This document shows, piece by piece, positions 1-8,088 of a stretch of DNA of 64,000 bases. Each line of letters starts with the position of its first letter. The first letter of the stretch is position 1. Made by a program: the position numbers and the translations under genes. The stretch is from Gallaecimonas mangrovi (lineage in GTDB: Bacteria > Pseudomonadota > Gammaproteobacteria > Enterobacterales > Gallaecimonadaceae), in assembly GCF_003367375.1 (NCBI RefSeq), contig NZ_CP031416.1:999501-1063500 (forward strand), given 5' to 3'. The notes beneath the pieces are model-generated. The model was not told the origin of the DNA. It saw only the letters and a program-made list of their open reading frames with translations, and did not search any database.

Positions 1-298
1 ACTCGACGAAAGCTGCGATGGACGACCTATCTGCTAGATCGAGGTAGGCAACGTCCGGCGCGGCAGTCTGGGTGTCCCGTTGGATACCCTTCGCCACCTT
101 CCGACCGACGTCGAGGTTGCGTACAGCGAGCACGACCTCAGCTCCGGCAATAGCTAATGACCGGGCGGTCTCGATCCCCAGACCCGAGGATGCACCTGTG
201 ACGATGGCGCGGATCCCCTGAAGACTGATACCGGACATGACCTCTGCAGCGGTACTTTCGGCCGTAAACGGCGTAGAAATGAGGGAGGGTGCGGGCAT
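1..298 (-). CDS. SDR-family oxidoreductase, N-terminal part (cut by window start)
   Basis: Reading the minus strand from the ATG at 298 gives 99 residues of a short-chain dehydrogenase/reductase; the rest lies outside the window. The Rossmann cofactor motif TGASSGLG is at residues 34-41 and follows an N-terminal extension of about 25 residues seen in a subgroup of bacterial SDRs. Arg60 after the second strand suggests NADP(H) preference (family knowledge). A later ATG at 238 is possible. The gene is divergent from the TetR regulator at 390, which probably controls it. Its codon use (many CGC, GTC, ATC and GAT codons) differs from the core genes further right, so it looks transferred. The substrate cannot be read from this fragment. 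Confidence 0.8.
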   Translation of the reverse strand, partial: MPAPSLISTPFTAESTAAEVMSGISLQGIRAIVTGASSGLGIETARSLAIAGAEVVLAVRNLDVGRKVAKGIQRDTQTAAPDVAYLDLADRSSIAAFVE

Positions 299-311
299 GA
301 TAGATCCTGAC

Positions 312-360
312 GATTGTACACAATCTAGATATACGCTATACATAATTACAGGAATTGTAA
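312..360. promoter_or_regulatory. candidate TetR operators between the divergent SDR and tetR genes
   Basis: Two inverted repeats lie in the 91-bp divergent spacer: GATTGT-AC-ACAATC at 312-325 and TTACA-n5-TGTAA at 346-360. Their place between a TetR gene and its likely target fits autorepression. The binding protein is inferred. Confidence 0.5.
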
Positions 361-389
361 AGTTAGGATAGTTCAAAAAGGAGCCGCCG

Positions 390-971
390 ATGCCGAACAT
401 CGGAGATGCCGCACAACTTCCTGTCGCCGAAGGTAATACGCGCCGCATCGCTATCATGCATGCCGCTCTCGCCACCTTTGCCCGTTTCGGCTATCGCAAG
501 ACATCTATGGAGGAGATCGCGCGTACTGCCCGGATTTCCCGCCCGGGCCTGTATTTCCTTTTCTCCTCGAAGGAGCAGCTTTTCCGCGAGGTCGTGTCGC
601 ACGTCCTTAGTGAGGATCTGGCCGAAGTCGAACGCCAACTCAGCACGCCCGGCTTACCTTTGGCGGGGCGCATCGTGTCGGCCTTCGATCAATGGGCGGG
701 GCGATATGTTGGCCCTCTGGCCCGCGATCTCGCCGCCCTGATCGAAACAAATCCGGAGATACTAGGCGATATTGTCACGCAGGCGCCCGAACGCTTTTCC
801 GCCTTGGTCATCGACGCGATCGCCTCCTCGGAGAAGCCTGAGCACAGGGAAAAGGCCGCAGCCCTGACACAGACCCTGATCAGCGCGTCGATCGGCATCA
901 AGTATCAGGCAGACACACGCGACGAATACACTGCGCGATTTGCGACAGCCGTCGATTTGTTGCTGAGGTGA
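390..971 (+). CDS. TetR/AcrR family transcriptional regulator
   Basis: This 193-residue protein has a TetR N-terminal helix-turn-helix at about residues 14-60 (AIMHAALATFARFGYRKTS, then EEIARTARISRPGLYFLF) and a helical ligand-binding C-terminal domain. The start at 390 is preceded by AAAAGGAG nine bases upstream. It is divergent from the SDR gene and has inverted repeats in the shared spacer, so it is probably a repressor of that oxidoreductase and of itself. The ligand is unknown. Like the SDR, it has base composition closer to alphaproteobacterial or actinobacterial genes than to its right-hand neighbours, suggesting the pair arrived together. Confidence 0.88.
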   Translation: MPNIGDAAQLPVAEGNTRRIAIMHAALATFARFGYRKTSMEEIARTARISRPGLYFLFSSKEQLFREVVSHVLSEDLAEVERQLSTPGLPLAGRIVSAFDQWAGRYVGPLARDLAALIETNPEILGDIVTQAPERFSALVIDAIASSEKPEHREKAAALTQTLISASIGIKYQADTRDEYTARFATAVDLLLR

Positions 972-1042
972 CTGTTGATTCTTTGCGCCGCGCGGCGGCT
1001 GAGTTCCGTGCCGGCCGTCCTGTGCTCGCGCTCATCATCTAT

Positions 1043-1091
1043 TAAGATCTTGATATACAGCAAGAATCAAAGTAGGTGTCCTGCTGAGTTG
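1043..1091 (+). repeat. dispersed repeat, copy 1
   Basis: This 49-bp stretch matches 10363-10411 with only about five differences and its right half matches 5421-5449. It ends four bases before the stop codon of the MFS gene. All three copies are in the same orientation and lie at module borders, so this looks like a mobile-element end or recombination site, not chance similarity. Confidence 0.75.
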
Positions 1092-1095
1092 GCCT

Positions 1096-2544
1096 TTAAT
1101 CATGTCCAGTGGTCTTGTGTGAGCAGACCCAGCCGGAACACAACACTGCCACTACGGAAAGAAGTGACAGTACCGGCAATATCAGTAGCACTGCGGAGGC
1201 ATAGCTCGCTGGAGTTTTCGGATCAGCTGCGTTGGTATAGATACCGCCTAAGAAGGCAATTCCCAGAAATACCCCTAATTGTGCAGTAGTATTGACCAGT
1301 GCCGATATTGACGGCACCTTTTCATGGGGAACGATGGCCGTCAACCGCGCGACTAGAGCGCCAAACCCTGCTCCATGACCGAGGCCACTTAGCATCAGTA
1401 GTGCCAAAAGGCCTGACAACGCTGGTTCAGGTTTTATCACCTTTAGCAGCGAGAACTGGGCAATACTCAATACTGCCAGTGCTGCCGGCGATATGCCTCG
1501 ATACCAGCGTTGGGGTAATCGTGTCCACAGCAAGTTGACTGCTGCGAAAGCCAAGGCATAAGCAGAAAAGATCAACGACGCGTTAAAGACAGTAAAGCCG
1601 GCGCCACTTTGTAGATAACTTGACAAGACATAGATCAGTGTACCGTAGCCACCCATGGTTACTAGCACGACGTAAAGCGTAGGTGGAACCACTGAAGAGG
1701 CCAGCATGCCGATATCTAGAAGGGGCTGACGTCCGAGGCGCACCACACCGATTTCATACACCGCAAAGACAGCAAGACCAGCCAGTCCACCTAGCCCTGT
1801 CAGAATGCTCCAGATGGGCCAGCCGTGATGTGATCCGACATTCAGTGTTACGGTAACGAGGCTCAGTGAAAGAATGAAGATCAGTAAGCCTCCCAAATCC
1901 AGCCGCTGCCCTCGGTGCTCTTCAGATTTAATTAGATGGCGTTGCGCACTGAGTGCCAGCCATAGCCCGATCGGTGTGTACAAGAAAAAAGCCACCCGCC
2001 AACCAAGAGCTCCGCTGATAGTCGAAATGAGTGTGCCGCTGATTAACAGCCCACCGGCAACACCTGCACCAAGGCTCATCGTATACAAGCTGACGGCTAT
2101 GGCGCGGGCCGGACCAGTGAAGCGTAACTGGATAAGCGACAAAACCTGCGGTACAAGGATTGCAGCACCGAGCCCGGCAAATAGCTGTCCAATCAGGAGC
2201 ATCCACCATGTTACGGCAAAGGCTGAGATCAGTCCCGATAACGATAGGATGATTGCGCCGATACTGAACCACTGACGCTGCGCTGAGGCACCCAGTCGAG
2301 CGCCGGCAACCATAAATGTGGTAAGAGCAAAGCTAAATGCCGAGGCGATCAGCTGTAACTGGGCGGCGGGCAACCCCAAAGTGGCCCCCACCTTGGGTGC
2401 GGCAACGCTCATTGCTGCGGCTCCCCAACTTCCCATGGCTTGGCCGACGATAAGTACCGAAAGACCTTTCCATCTTGGTCCGATCCTGTCCCAGGGAGGC
2501 ATGACTTGATCATGCATCTTGCTTTTCTCGGTTTTGAACATCAC
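1096..2544 (-). CDS. MFS transporter, DHA2-like (drug export)
   Basis: The 482-residue product is a hydrophobic protein with about 14 predicted membrane segments, the size and layout of the DHA2 (14-TMS) drug:H+ antiporter family. The helix 5 antiporter-type segment SLYTMSLGAGVAGGLLISG is recognisable. The longest reading uses GTG at 2544; ATG codons at 2541 and 2517 are alternatives, and 2517 would start almost at the stop codon of the upstream hydrolase/OsmC fusion gene, implying translational coupling. With that gene and the Ohr-like gene it forms a minus-strand operon. It probably exports a reactive or toxic organic compound. The 3' end abuts repeat copy 1. Confidence 0.85.
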   Translation of the reverse strand: MMFKTEKSKMHDQVMPPWDRIGPRWKGLSVLIVGQAMGSWGAAAMSVAAPKVGATLGLPAAQLQLIASAFSFALTTFMVAGARLGASAQRQWFSIGAIILSLSGLISAFAVTWWMLLIGQLFAGLGAAILVPQVLSLIQLRFTGPARAIAVSLYTMSLGAGVAGGLLISGTLISTISGALGWRVAFFLYTPIGLWLALSAQRHLIKSEEHRGQRLDLGGLLIFILSLSLVTVTLNVGSHHGWPIWSILTGLGGLAGLAVFAVYEIGVVRLGRQPLLDIGMLASSVVPPTLYVVLVTMGGYGTLIYVLSSYLQSGAGFTVFNASLIFSAYALAFAAVNLLWTRLPQRWYRGISPAALAVLSIAQFSLLKVIKPEPALSGLLALLMLSGLGHGAGFGALVARLTAIVPHEKVPSISALVNTTAQLGVFLGIAFLGGIYTNAADPKTPASYASAVLLILPVLSLLSVVAVLCSGWVCSHKTTGHD

Positions 2545-3748
2545 TTTGTGTCAGAGCAAGACTGCTCTCGATCCTGGCACCACGTTCCAAAATTCTGCCA
2601 ACGGGACAGCGATCTGAAATATCGAGCAAGGTCTGTCGCTGTTCGTCGCTCAAGGCCCCTTTTAGCGTGATCGTCCTGGTGAAAAGAAACGGCCGCTCCT
2701 CACCCATTTGTTTGTCATGCTGCAGCTCGGTTTCAACTTTTTCTAATGGAATGCACTTGCGGTCAGCATAGAGACGAAGTGTCATCACCGTGCAGGCCGC
2801 AAGTGCGGCGGAAATCATCTCTACCGGTGATAAGCCACTGTCAAGCCCTCCGAGCCGTGCGGGTTCGTCGGCAATGAGCCGATGGTCGCGTGCAGATATG
2901 CTAACTTGATAGCCGCCTTGACCGGTCTCAACCGCATGCAAAGTACTCCCCCGCGCAGCTACTGTCTCGGCCGGCTCCACAGATATTTCGGGCAGATAAC
3001 GAACTGCCCATGAAGCAATTACATCCGCCGAGTAATCCGCATCTCGACGTGCAGTCAGCAAATGATCAGCGTCATCAAGTGACACGAAGCTTTTGGGGTG
3101 TTTAGCGGCCATGAAGATCTGTGCAGCGTTGTTTATTCCAACAATCTTGTCGCCGGGCGCATGTAGGATCAGCAAGGCTTTGTTCATCGATGCGACGCGG
3201 GTCATCAAATCTTGGCGCTGTACGTCTTCGACAAAGGACTTGTGAAACTCGAAGTCTCGCCCCGAAAGGGACACAGTAGCTTGGCCTGTCTGGTGGATTT
3301 CTTTTAGGCTTTGTGGGTCGAACTGGTGCAGGATATGGCTGACATCGGCCGGTGCGCCAAGCGCCGCCACTGCATGTACAGAGGGCAACTGAGAAGCTGC
3401 TGCGAGAACCGCCGAGCCACCCAGGCTATGACCGACTAGCAGTGTTGGCTCCATGCCTGCTTTTGTCATTGCCCCGGCAGCGGCCATCAGGTCTTCGACG
3501 TTGCAGGCGAAACCGCTCTGCCCAAAAGAGCCCTCACTTTTACCCAAGCCTGCAAAATCGAAGCGTAGGACGCCAATACCATTGCGTGCCAACGCACGCG
3601 AGATCCGTGCTGCTGCCAGGCTATCTTTTCCGCAGGAGAAGCAGTGTGCAAAAATGGCCCAGCCCCTGAGGGTTGAGCGTGGCCGTTCTAGTCGGCCCGA
3701 CAACATGTTTCCGTTCGAGCCGGTAAAATTGAAACTTGCGTCGCTCAT
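2510..3748 (-). CDS. bifunctional alpha/beta hydrolase - OsmC fusion protein
   Basis: This 412-residue protein joins two domains. Residues 1-255 form an alpha/beta hydrolase with the nucleophile elbow GHSLGG (Ser108) and a C-terminal His in DADHLL. Residues 270-405 are an OsmC/Ohr-like domain with the two redox cysteines of that family, in ALAACTVMTL and SDRCPVGRI. OsmC proteins reduce organic hydroperoxides by a two-Cys thiol mechanism. This fusion architecture is known in proteobacteria, but its substrate is not established; hydrolysis of an ester combined with peroxide removal is a reasonable guess. It sits between the MFS gene, which overlaps its 3' end, and the separate OsmC gene upstream. 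Confidence 0.88.
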   Translation of the reverse strand: MSDASFNFTGSNGNMLSGRLERPRSTLRGWAIFAHCFSCGKDSLAAARISRALARNGIGVLRFDFAGLGKSEGSFGQSGFACNVEDLMAAAGAMTKAGMEPTLLVGHSLGGSAVLAAASQLPSVHAVAALGAPADVSHILHQFDPQSLKEIHQTGQATVSLSGRDFEFHKSFVEDVQRQDLMTRVASMNKALLILHAPGDKIVGINNAAQIFMAAKHPKSFVSLDDADHLLTARRDADYSADVIASWAVRYLPEISVEPAETVAARGSTLHAVETGQGGYQVSISARDHRLIADEPARLGGLDSGLSPVEMISAALAACTVMTLRLYADRKCIPLEKVETELQHDKQMGEERPFLFTRTITLKGALSDEQRQTLLDISDRCPVGRILERGARIESSLALTQSDVQNREKQDA

Positions 3749-3828
3749 GATGCTTACCCATGTTCCTGAGTGAAACAGGCGTCCGAGACGAGGCGCCTGC
3801 TGATGGTCAGATAGTTCTGAACTGTTGA

Positions 3829-4257
3829 TCAGGCAATTTTTACAGTCGGTATCATTGTGATCTGCACACCGGCTTTTCTCACCAAATTGCCGACTTCACA
3901 TATTGCATCAGCTTTTTCAAGCAGGGCTTCGGCCTTGGTCACTTCTGCCTCACCAGACCCGGCTGGTAGGGTGATCTCTGCCTGGTGACTAATTTTAAAT
4001 GTGTCACCGGCCTCGGCCTTGGTCTCAACTGACAGATGCTCAACGGGCAGTTTGTTCATGGCAGTAATGCCACGTAGTGTGGCGAGAAAACATGCCTGAG
4101 CTGCAGCAACAAGCAGTTCTTTGGGATGGGTGTCGGTACCGGCACCGCCATAGGGTTTCGGAATGGCGATGTCAAAGGCGGCATCTTCAGCCACGATCCG
4201 GCCTTTACCGTCAACGCCGCCATTCCAGTCTGCTTTGAGAGAAATTTCCAGAGCCAT
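3829..4257 (-). CDS. OsmC/Ohr family peroxiredoxin-like protein
   Basis: At 142 residues this is a full-length Ohr/OsmC-fold protein. The two catalytic cysteines are in AQACFLATL and ADAICEVGNL, the usual positions for thiol-dependent reduction of organic hydroperoxides, with lipoylated proteins as likely electron donors (family knowledge). The start at 4257 follows AAGGAAAAAACC. It is the first gene of the minus-strand operon that continues with the hydrolase-OsmC fusion and the MFS exporter, and it is divergent from a LysR regulator. Use of LysR control, where OhrR (MarR type) is usual for ohr genes, is notable. Confidence 0.88.
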   Translation of the reverse strand: MALEISLKADWNGGVDGKGRIVAEDAAFDIAIPKPYGGAGTDTHPKELLVAAAQACFLATLRGITAMNKLPVEHLSVETKAEAGDTFKISHQAEITLPAGSGEAEVTKAEALLEKADAICEVGNLVRKAGVQITMIPTVKIA

Positions 4258-4445
4258 GGTTTTTTCCTTTCTTCACTTTAGGTTTGCTTTTCAGGTTAGC
4301 GTTCGCCGCGATAGCGGGAGCGCCGATGGGTTGGAAGAGGATCACAGCAGGTGCTTGTGGTTTCTTCATGCAGAAGTATAAGATGCCAGAATACGAAAAT
4401 TAAAATCCAAAATGGAATTAATATAAGTTCCCAAAAGGAAATAAT

Positions 4446-5336
4446 ATGTACTGTATGGAAGTCAGAGAAATGCGGTGCTTCCTGCGAGTTGCCGAGACAC
4501 TCAGTTTTAAGCGCGCCGCAGAGATTCTCAATGTCTCACACTCGGTCACCACCAAAACAATTGCCCAATTGGAGCACAAGATTGGCACACCGCTTTTTAC
4601 CCGCTCTACGCGGCGGGTAGCGCTTACCCCGGCAGGTGTCTTGCTACAGCGCGAAACGGCAGAATTGATTCGTAATCTCGACCGTATCCAGCGCGCAGTG
4701 CGGCATGAGACGGGGGCAGCTAGCGGACGTTTCGGCATCGGCGTCACCCCTCTGGCTATGCAGACCCTATTTCCGCCGCTTATGCGCAAGTTTCGGGTGC
4801 AGCATCCCAATCTTGAGATCACTGTTGAGGAGATCTCGACCGAAGCTCAGGTCAAAGGATTGTTGTCGGCGTTGATAGACGTTGCCTTAGTGATAGCGCC
4901 GGTATCCGAGCCAGAGCTTGAGGTAGAGATCCTTGGTGAGCAACAGATGCGGCTTGCGATCCCAACCTGCCACCCTCATTTCAAGCCAGAAAGCGGTCAA
5001 AAGGTACCGCTATGCGCATTTGCTACCGACACTTTCCTAGTTTCCGGCCGCGCCCAGAATGGGGTTCATGAAGAAATTAACCGGGCTTGCGAAACTGCCG
5101 GGTTCCGACCGAAGATCAAAGAGTGTAATGAGAGCCAAACTTGCCTCGCACTTGTCGAGGCCGGTTTGGGTGTCGCTTTCGTGACTGACGAGACAGAGGT
5201 TGCCGCTCGTCCTGGCCTTAAATTGGTCAACTTGGAGGAGCCTGTACCCAGCCTTACTCTTGCTATGGTTTGGCGCCGTGATGACCCTTCAACTGCGCTT
5301 CAAACAATAAGAAAGTTGATAGCCGAGATCACGTAA
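4446..5336 (+). CDS. LysR family transcriptional regulator
   Basis: The 296-residue product has the LysR winged helix-turn-helix in its first 60 residues (FLRVAETLSFKRAAEILNVS, then VTTKTIAQLEHKIGTPLFTR) and a periplasmic-binding-protein-like effector domain after about residue 90. The start at 4446 has AAAAGGAA seven bases upstream; ATG 4455 is an alternative. It is divergent from the ohr-like operon across 188 bp and is probably its activator, sensing an organic peroxide or the exported compound. LysR proteins usually bind T-N11-A sites in such spacers, and TTCTTCATGCAGAA near 4362-4375 is a weak candidate. Confidence 0.88.
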   Translation: MYCMEVREMRCFLRVAETLSFKRAAEILNVSHSVTTKTIAQLEHKIGTPLFTRSTRRVALTPAGVLLQRETAELIRNLDRIQRAVRHETGAASGRFGIGVTPLAMQTLFPPLMRKFRVQHPNLEITVEEISTEAQVKGLLSALIDVALVIAPVSEPELEVEILGEQQMRLAIPTCHPHFKPESGQKVPLCAFATDTFLVSGRAQNGVHEEINRACETAGFRPKIKECNESQTCLALVEAGLGVAFVTDETEVAARPGLKLVNLEEPVPSLTLAMVWRRDDPSTALQTIRKLIAEIT

Positions 5337-5420
5337 CCACTATGTTCATCGCCCAGTTGGCGAATCCATTTAACCCTTGTGGAATATTCTACGTTCCTAG
5401 CCTCTTGGTCCTTATCACTC

Positions 5421-5449
5421 CAAGACTCAAAGTGGGTATCCTGCTTAGT
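5421..5449 (+). repeat. dispersed repeat, copy 2 (partial)
   Basis: 29 bp here match 10381-10409 with three differences; the left half present in copies 1 and 3 is missing or degraded. It lies between the LysR gene and the AraC gene, at the junction of two modules. Confidence 0.65.
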
Positions 5450-5499
5450 CTTCATCCTGGCCCTCGCCATTTTTGCCATTGTCGCGGTTATTCACCGGC

Positions 5500-6408
5500 T
5501 CATTCATTAATGCCTTTATTGCGGGCAGCTGCGCGTGGTGTTTGGCCTCGTAGCCGGCGAAAGCTAGCGCCAAAGGCGCTCTGCGAGGCATAGCCAAGTT
5601 GGGCTGCAACGCGGCCAACACTTTCTCCTTGGCGCAACAGCTCTTCGGCAAGCTGCATGCGCCAGTTTTGCAGATAGGCCATCGGTGCCATCCCCAGTTG
5701 CGTTTGAAAAGCTGCCGCAAAACTCGAGCGTGACATGCCTGCCTGTTTGGCAAGCGCTGCTACGGTCCAGCTTTGCTCTGGCGCCGCGTGAAGGGCATTA
5801 AGGGCTGCCCCCAGCTTTGGATCTGCCAGCGCGCCTATCCAGTTGCTACGGTTTGGGTCTGAACGGGCAGCGAAGGCGCGCAGCAACTGGATCAGCAGCA
5901 TGTCGGTTAGGTGGCGGCGCATGAGCTCTGCACCGAATTCAGCGGCGTCAAATTCCGCTTCAATCATTTCCAGCGTGCGGAGCAAGGCCGGGGCCTCGGC
6001 TGTGTTGGCGGGGATCAACATAAAGCGAGGTAAGGCACTTAGTAGCAGTTTGCGGTGCTGCGCGCTGGCCGAGAAACTGCCGGCGATCATCACCACCTCG
6101 TCGCCCTGATAGCGCCCGGTGCCGGAACCATCGGCAAAGAGCTGGCGGCCGTCTTCGGGCGTGAGCGCCGGCTCGCTTGCCAAAACATAAGCAGGGCTTT
6201 CGGCTAAAAGAAAGACATCGCCTGCCGCCAAAGGCTGCGGCACTTGCGCTTCGCGCAGCATCAAGCAACTGCCGCGAAGTACGGCGACAAACTTCAGGGT
6301 ATCGCCCGCAGGAAAGCGAAAGGCCCAGTCACCGGCGGCCTCAAAACGGTGGTTCTGCGCGCTTTGGAGTTCAAGCAGACGGAAGATAGAGCTGAGTGCA
6401 TCGGACAT
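5500..6408 (-). CDS. AraC family regulator with cupin-type sensor domain
   Basis: The true start is the ATG at 6408 (MSDALSSIFRLLEL); the open frame runs further upstream only because the region lacks stops. The 302-residue protein has an N-terminal cupin-like sensor domain (about residues 1-180; GDWAFRFPAG, FVAVLRGSC, LAAGDVFLL) of the type found in AraC regulators of SDR genes. Two C-terminal AraC helix-turn-helix motifs follow (ALAKQAGMSRSSFAAAFQ and VAAQLGYASQSAFGASFRR). It is divergent from the SDR at 6503 with 94 bp between, so it very likely controls that gene. Confidence 0.9.
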   Translation of the reverse strand: MSDALSSIFRLLELQSAQNHRFEAAGDWAFRFPAGDTLKFVAVLRGSCLMLREAQVPQPLAAGDVFLLAESPAYVLASEPALTPEDGRQLFADGSGTGRYQGDEVVMIAGSFSASAQHRKLLLSALPRFMLIPANTAEAPALLRTLEMIEAEFDAAEFGAELMRRHLTDMLLIQLLRAFAARSDPNRSNWIGALADPKLGAALNALHAAPEQSWTVAALAKQAGMSRSSFAAAFQTQLGMAPMAYLQNWRMQLAEELLRQGESVGRVAAQLGYASQSAFGASFRRLRGQTPRAAARNKGINE

Positions 6409-6502
6409 TTTTGGACGTCTGCGATAAAAAAATGGATATAACACTATAGATGCACTTTCCTCTTGGTCATATCGTTGTTTTTTAACTAGCAGGAGACAAC
6501 CG

Positions 6503-7240
6503 ATGACCGGGATCGTAGGCAAAGTAGTGGCGTTGACTGGGGCCAGCAGCGGCATAGGCCGGGCGGTTGCGCTTGATTTAGCTGCCCAGGGGGCGCTGAT
6601 GGTGTTAGCAGCGCGTCGCGCAGAGCGCCTGCAAGCGCTGGTGGCCGAGATAACCGCCGCTGGCGGCCAGGCGATTGCCGTGACCACCGATGTACGCCAG
6701 CGCGCCGAGGTAGGAGCGCTGGTTGCAGCGGCGCAGGCCCACTTTGGGCGGCTCGACGTGATGATCGCCAATGCCGGGGTAGGGCCGATATCGCGGCTAG
6801 AGAAGCTGCAAGAAGACGACTGGGCGGCCATGGTAGACGTTAATTTTAAAGGGGTGCTGCATTGTATTGGCGCGGCGTTGCCGGTATTTCGTGCCCAGGG
6901 CGACGGGCATTTCATCGCGACGGTTTCCACTGCCGGGCTAAAGGTGCTGCCAACCATGGCGGTGTATGCTGCCACCAAAAATGCTGTGCGCACCCTCATG
7001 GAAGGGCTGCGGCAAGAAGCGGGGCCAGACTTGCGCGTAACCGAGGTTTCACCTGGCTATGTTAGCACCGAGTTTGCTAACGGCGTTACCGATGCTGAGG
7101 TTCTAGCGGCGGTCCCCGAGGCAATGAAAACCATGGCCTTACCGCCCGAAGCCGTAGCGCGTGCCATCAGCTTTGCTATTGCTCAGCCGCGTGAGGTTGA
7201 TGTTGGTTCTATTGTCGTTCGCCCCACCGCGCAGGGGTAA
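6503..7240 (+). CDS. SDR family oxidoreductase
   Basis: A complete classical SDR of 245 residues. The cofactor motif TGASSGIG is at residues 12-19, NAG at 90-92, and the catalytic Ser142, Tyr155 and Lys159 (YAATK) are all present. Two consecutive arginines after the second strand (residues 38-39) favour NADP(H). AGGAG lies just upstream of the ATG. It is paired divergently with an AraC regulator whose close relatives commonly flank an SDR of this kind. It probably reduces a small carbonyl compound; the natural substrate is unknown. Confidence 0.92.
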   Translation: MTGIVGKVVALTGASSGIGRAVALDLAAQGALMVLAARRAERLQALVAEITAAGGQAIAVTTDVRQRAEVGALVAAAQAHFGRLDVMIANAGVGPISRLEKLQEDDWAAMVDVNFKGVLHCIGAALPVFRAQGDGHFIATVSTAGLKVLPTMAVYAATKNAVRTLMEGLRQEAGPDLRVTEVSPGYVSTEFANGVTDAEVLAAVPEAMKTMALPPEAVARAISFAIAQPREVDVGSIVVRPTAQG

Positions 7241-7280
7241 TAGGGTTCACCAAATCGCCTAGGCCAATTTTGCTTAATAC

Positions 7281-7312
7281 CGGGGCGCTATCGTGCGCAC
7301 GCTAGCGCCCCG
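7281..7312. terminator. long hairpin between convergent genes
   Basis: Perfect 10-bp arms (CGGGGCGCTA at 7281-7290 and TAGCGCCCCG at 7303-7312) enclose a second short stem CGTG/CACG. There is no U tract on either side, so it may be a factor-assisted bidirectional terminator or an mRNA-stabilising structure for the SDR gene and the convergent hydrolase gene. Confidence 0.55.
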
Positions 7313-7331
7313 CAGTCCGGGGGTTTAAGGC

Positions 7332-8039
7332 TTAGTCATTCGCTTCCGCTAACAGCATTTCGGCAAGTTCCTGTGGGCAATCAAGCATAACGGCATGGCC
7401 ACAAGGCAAGGTGTGTACCTGCCAGCTGGAATCGTTTTTCACCCGCGCATAGGTTGAGGCGAACCAGTCCCCACCGTTTTCAGTGGCATACAGGTAAGTT
7501 CGGTTGGCTACCGGGGCAGAAGTGACTCCGCGTTTTACCCCTTGCACAAAGGTTGCGAGGGGCTGCGGGCCTGATGTGGCATCAACACGGGCAGCATCTG
7601 CTTCGTTGACGTTAAACAGGGCTGCCGGAATAGGTGGCAGCAACCCCGCGTGGGCACTCGCTTGCTCAAGAAAGGCCAATGTGGTGTCGGGGCCAGTGAG
7701 GTCGAGCAGGGACTGCCCGTCTTCTGGCGCGTAGGCATCCAGGAAAAAGAGGCTGCGGATACGCTCGCCGATTTCATTGGCAACACCGGTAATGACCATG
7801 CCGCCGTAGGAGTGGCCGCAAAGAACTGCATCGGTGATGTTCTCGTATTTGAAAACATTCACGATATCCTGAATGTGCGTATCTAAATTAATCGTACGGT
7901 CGACCAGGTGGGAGCGTTCCCCAAGCCCGGTTAAGGTGGGTGTATACACCTCGTGGCCCGCTGCACGCAGCAGGCGAGCTACCCGGCCGTAAACCCAGCT
8001 GCCTTGATAAGCGCCGTGAACCAGAACGAATGTCGCCAT
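7332..8039 (-). CDS. alpha/beta hydrolase (methylesterase/salicylate-esterase-like)
   Basis: The 235-residue cytosolic protein is a compact alpha/beta hydrolase. The oxyanion motif HGA is at residues 8-10, the nucleophile elbow GHSYGG has Ser77, and the catalytic His is in CGHAVMLDCP near residue 215. The compact form with a short cap resembles plant MES-type methylesterases and the bacterial EstC group, which cleave small ester substrates. The start has AAAGAGACATG. The DMT exporter gene lies 49 bp upstream on the same strand, so the two probably form an operon under the LysR gene at 9087. The substrate is not deducible. Confidence 0.87.
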   Translation of the reverse strand: MATFVLVHGAYQGSWVYGRVARLLRAAGHEVYTPTLTGLGERSHLVDRTINLDTHIQDIVNVFKYENITDAVLCGHSYGGMVITGVANEIGERIRSLFFLDAYAPEDGQSLLDLTGPDTTLAFLEQASAHAGLLPPIPAALFNVNEADAARVDATSGPQPLATFVQGVKRGVTSAPVANRTYLYATENGGDWFASTYARVKNDSSWQVHTLPCGHAVMLDCPQELAEMLLAEAND

Positions 8040-8088
8040 GTCTCTTTTTCCTTGTCGGTAATGAAGGTAATTGGTGAGGTGCGGGGCT

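Noticed and set aside
1043-1091. Dispersed repeat as an integron attC site
   Set aside because: The expected paired core sites (RYYYAAC and GTTRRRY) and the long imperfect palindrome are not present, no integrase is seen, and the modules contain several oppositely oriented genes.
5500-6999. 499-residue reading frame for the AraC regulator
   Set aside because: Only the part from 6408 matches the AraC family; the extension lies over the divergent SDR gene and is Ala/Ser-rich shadow translation.
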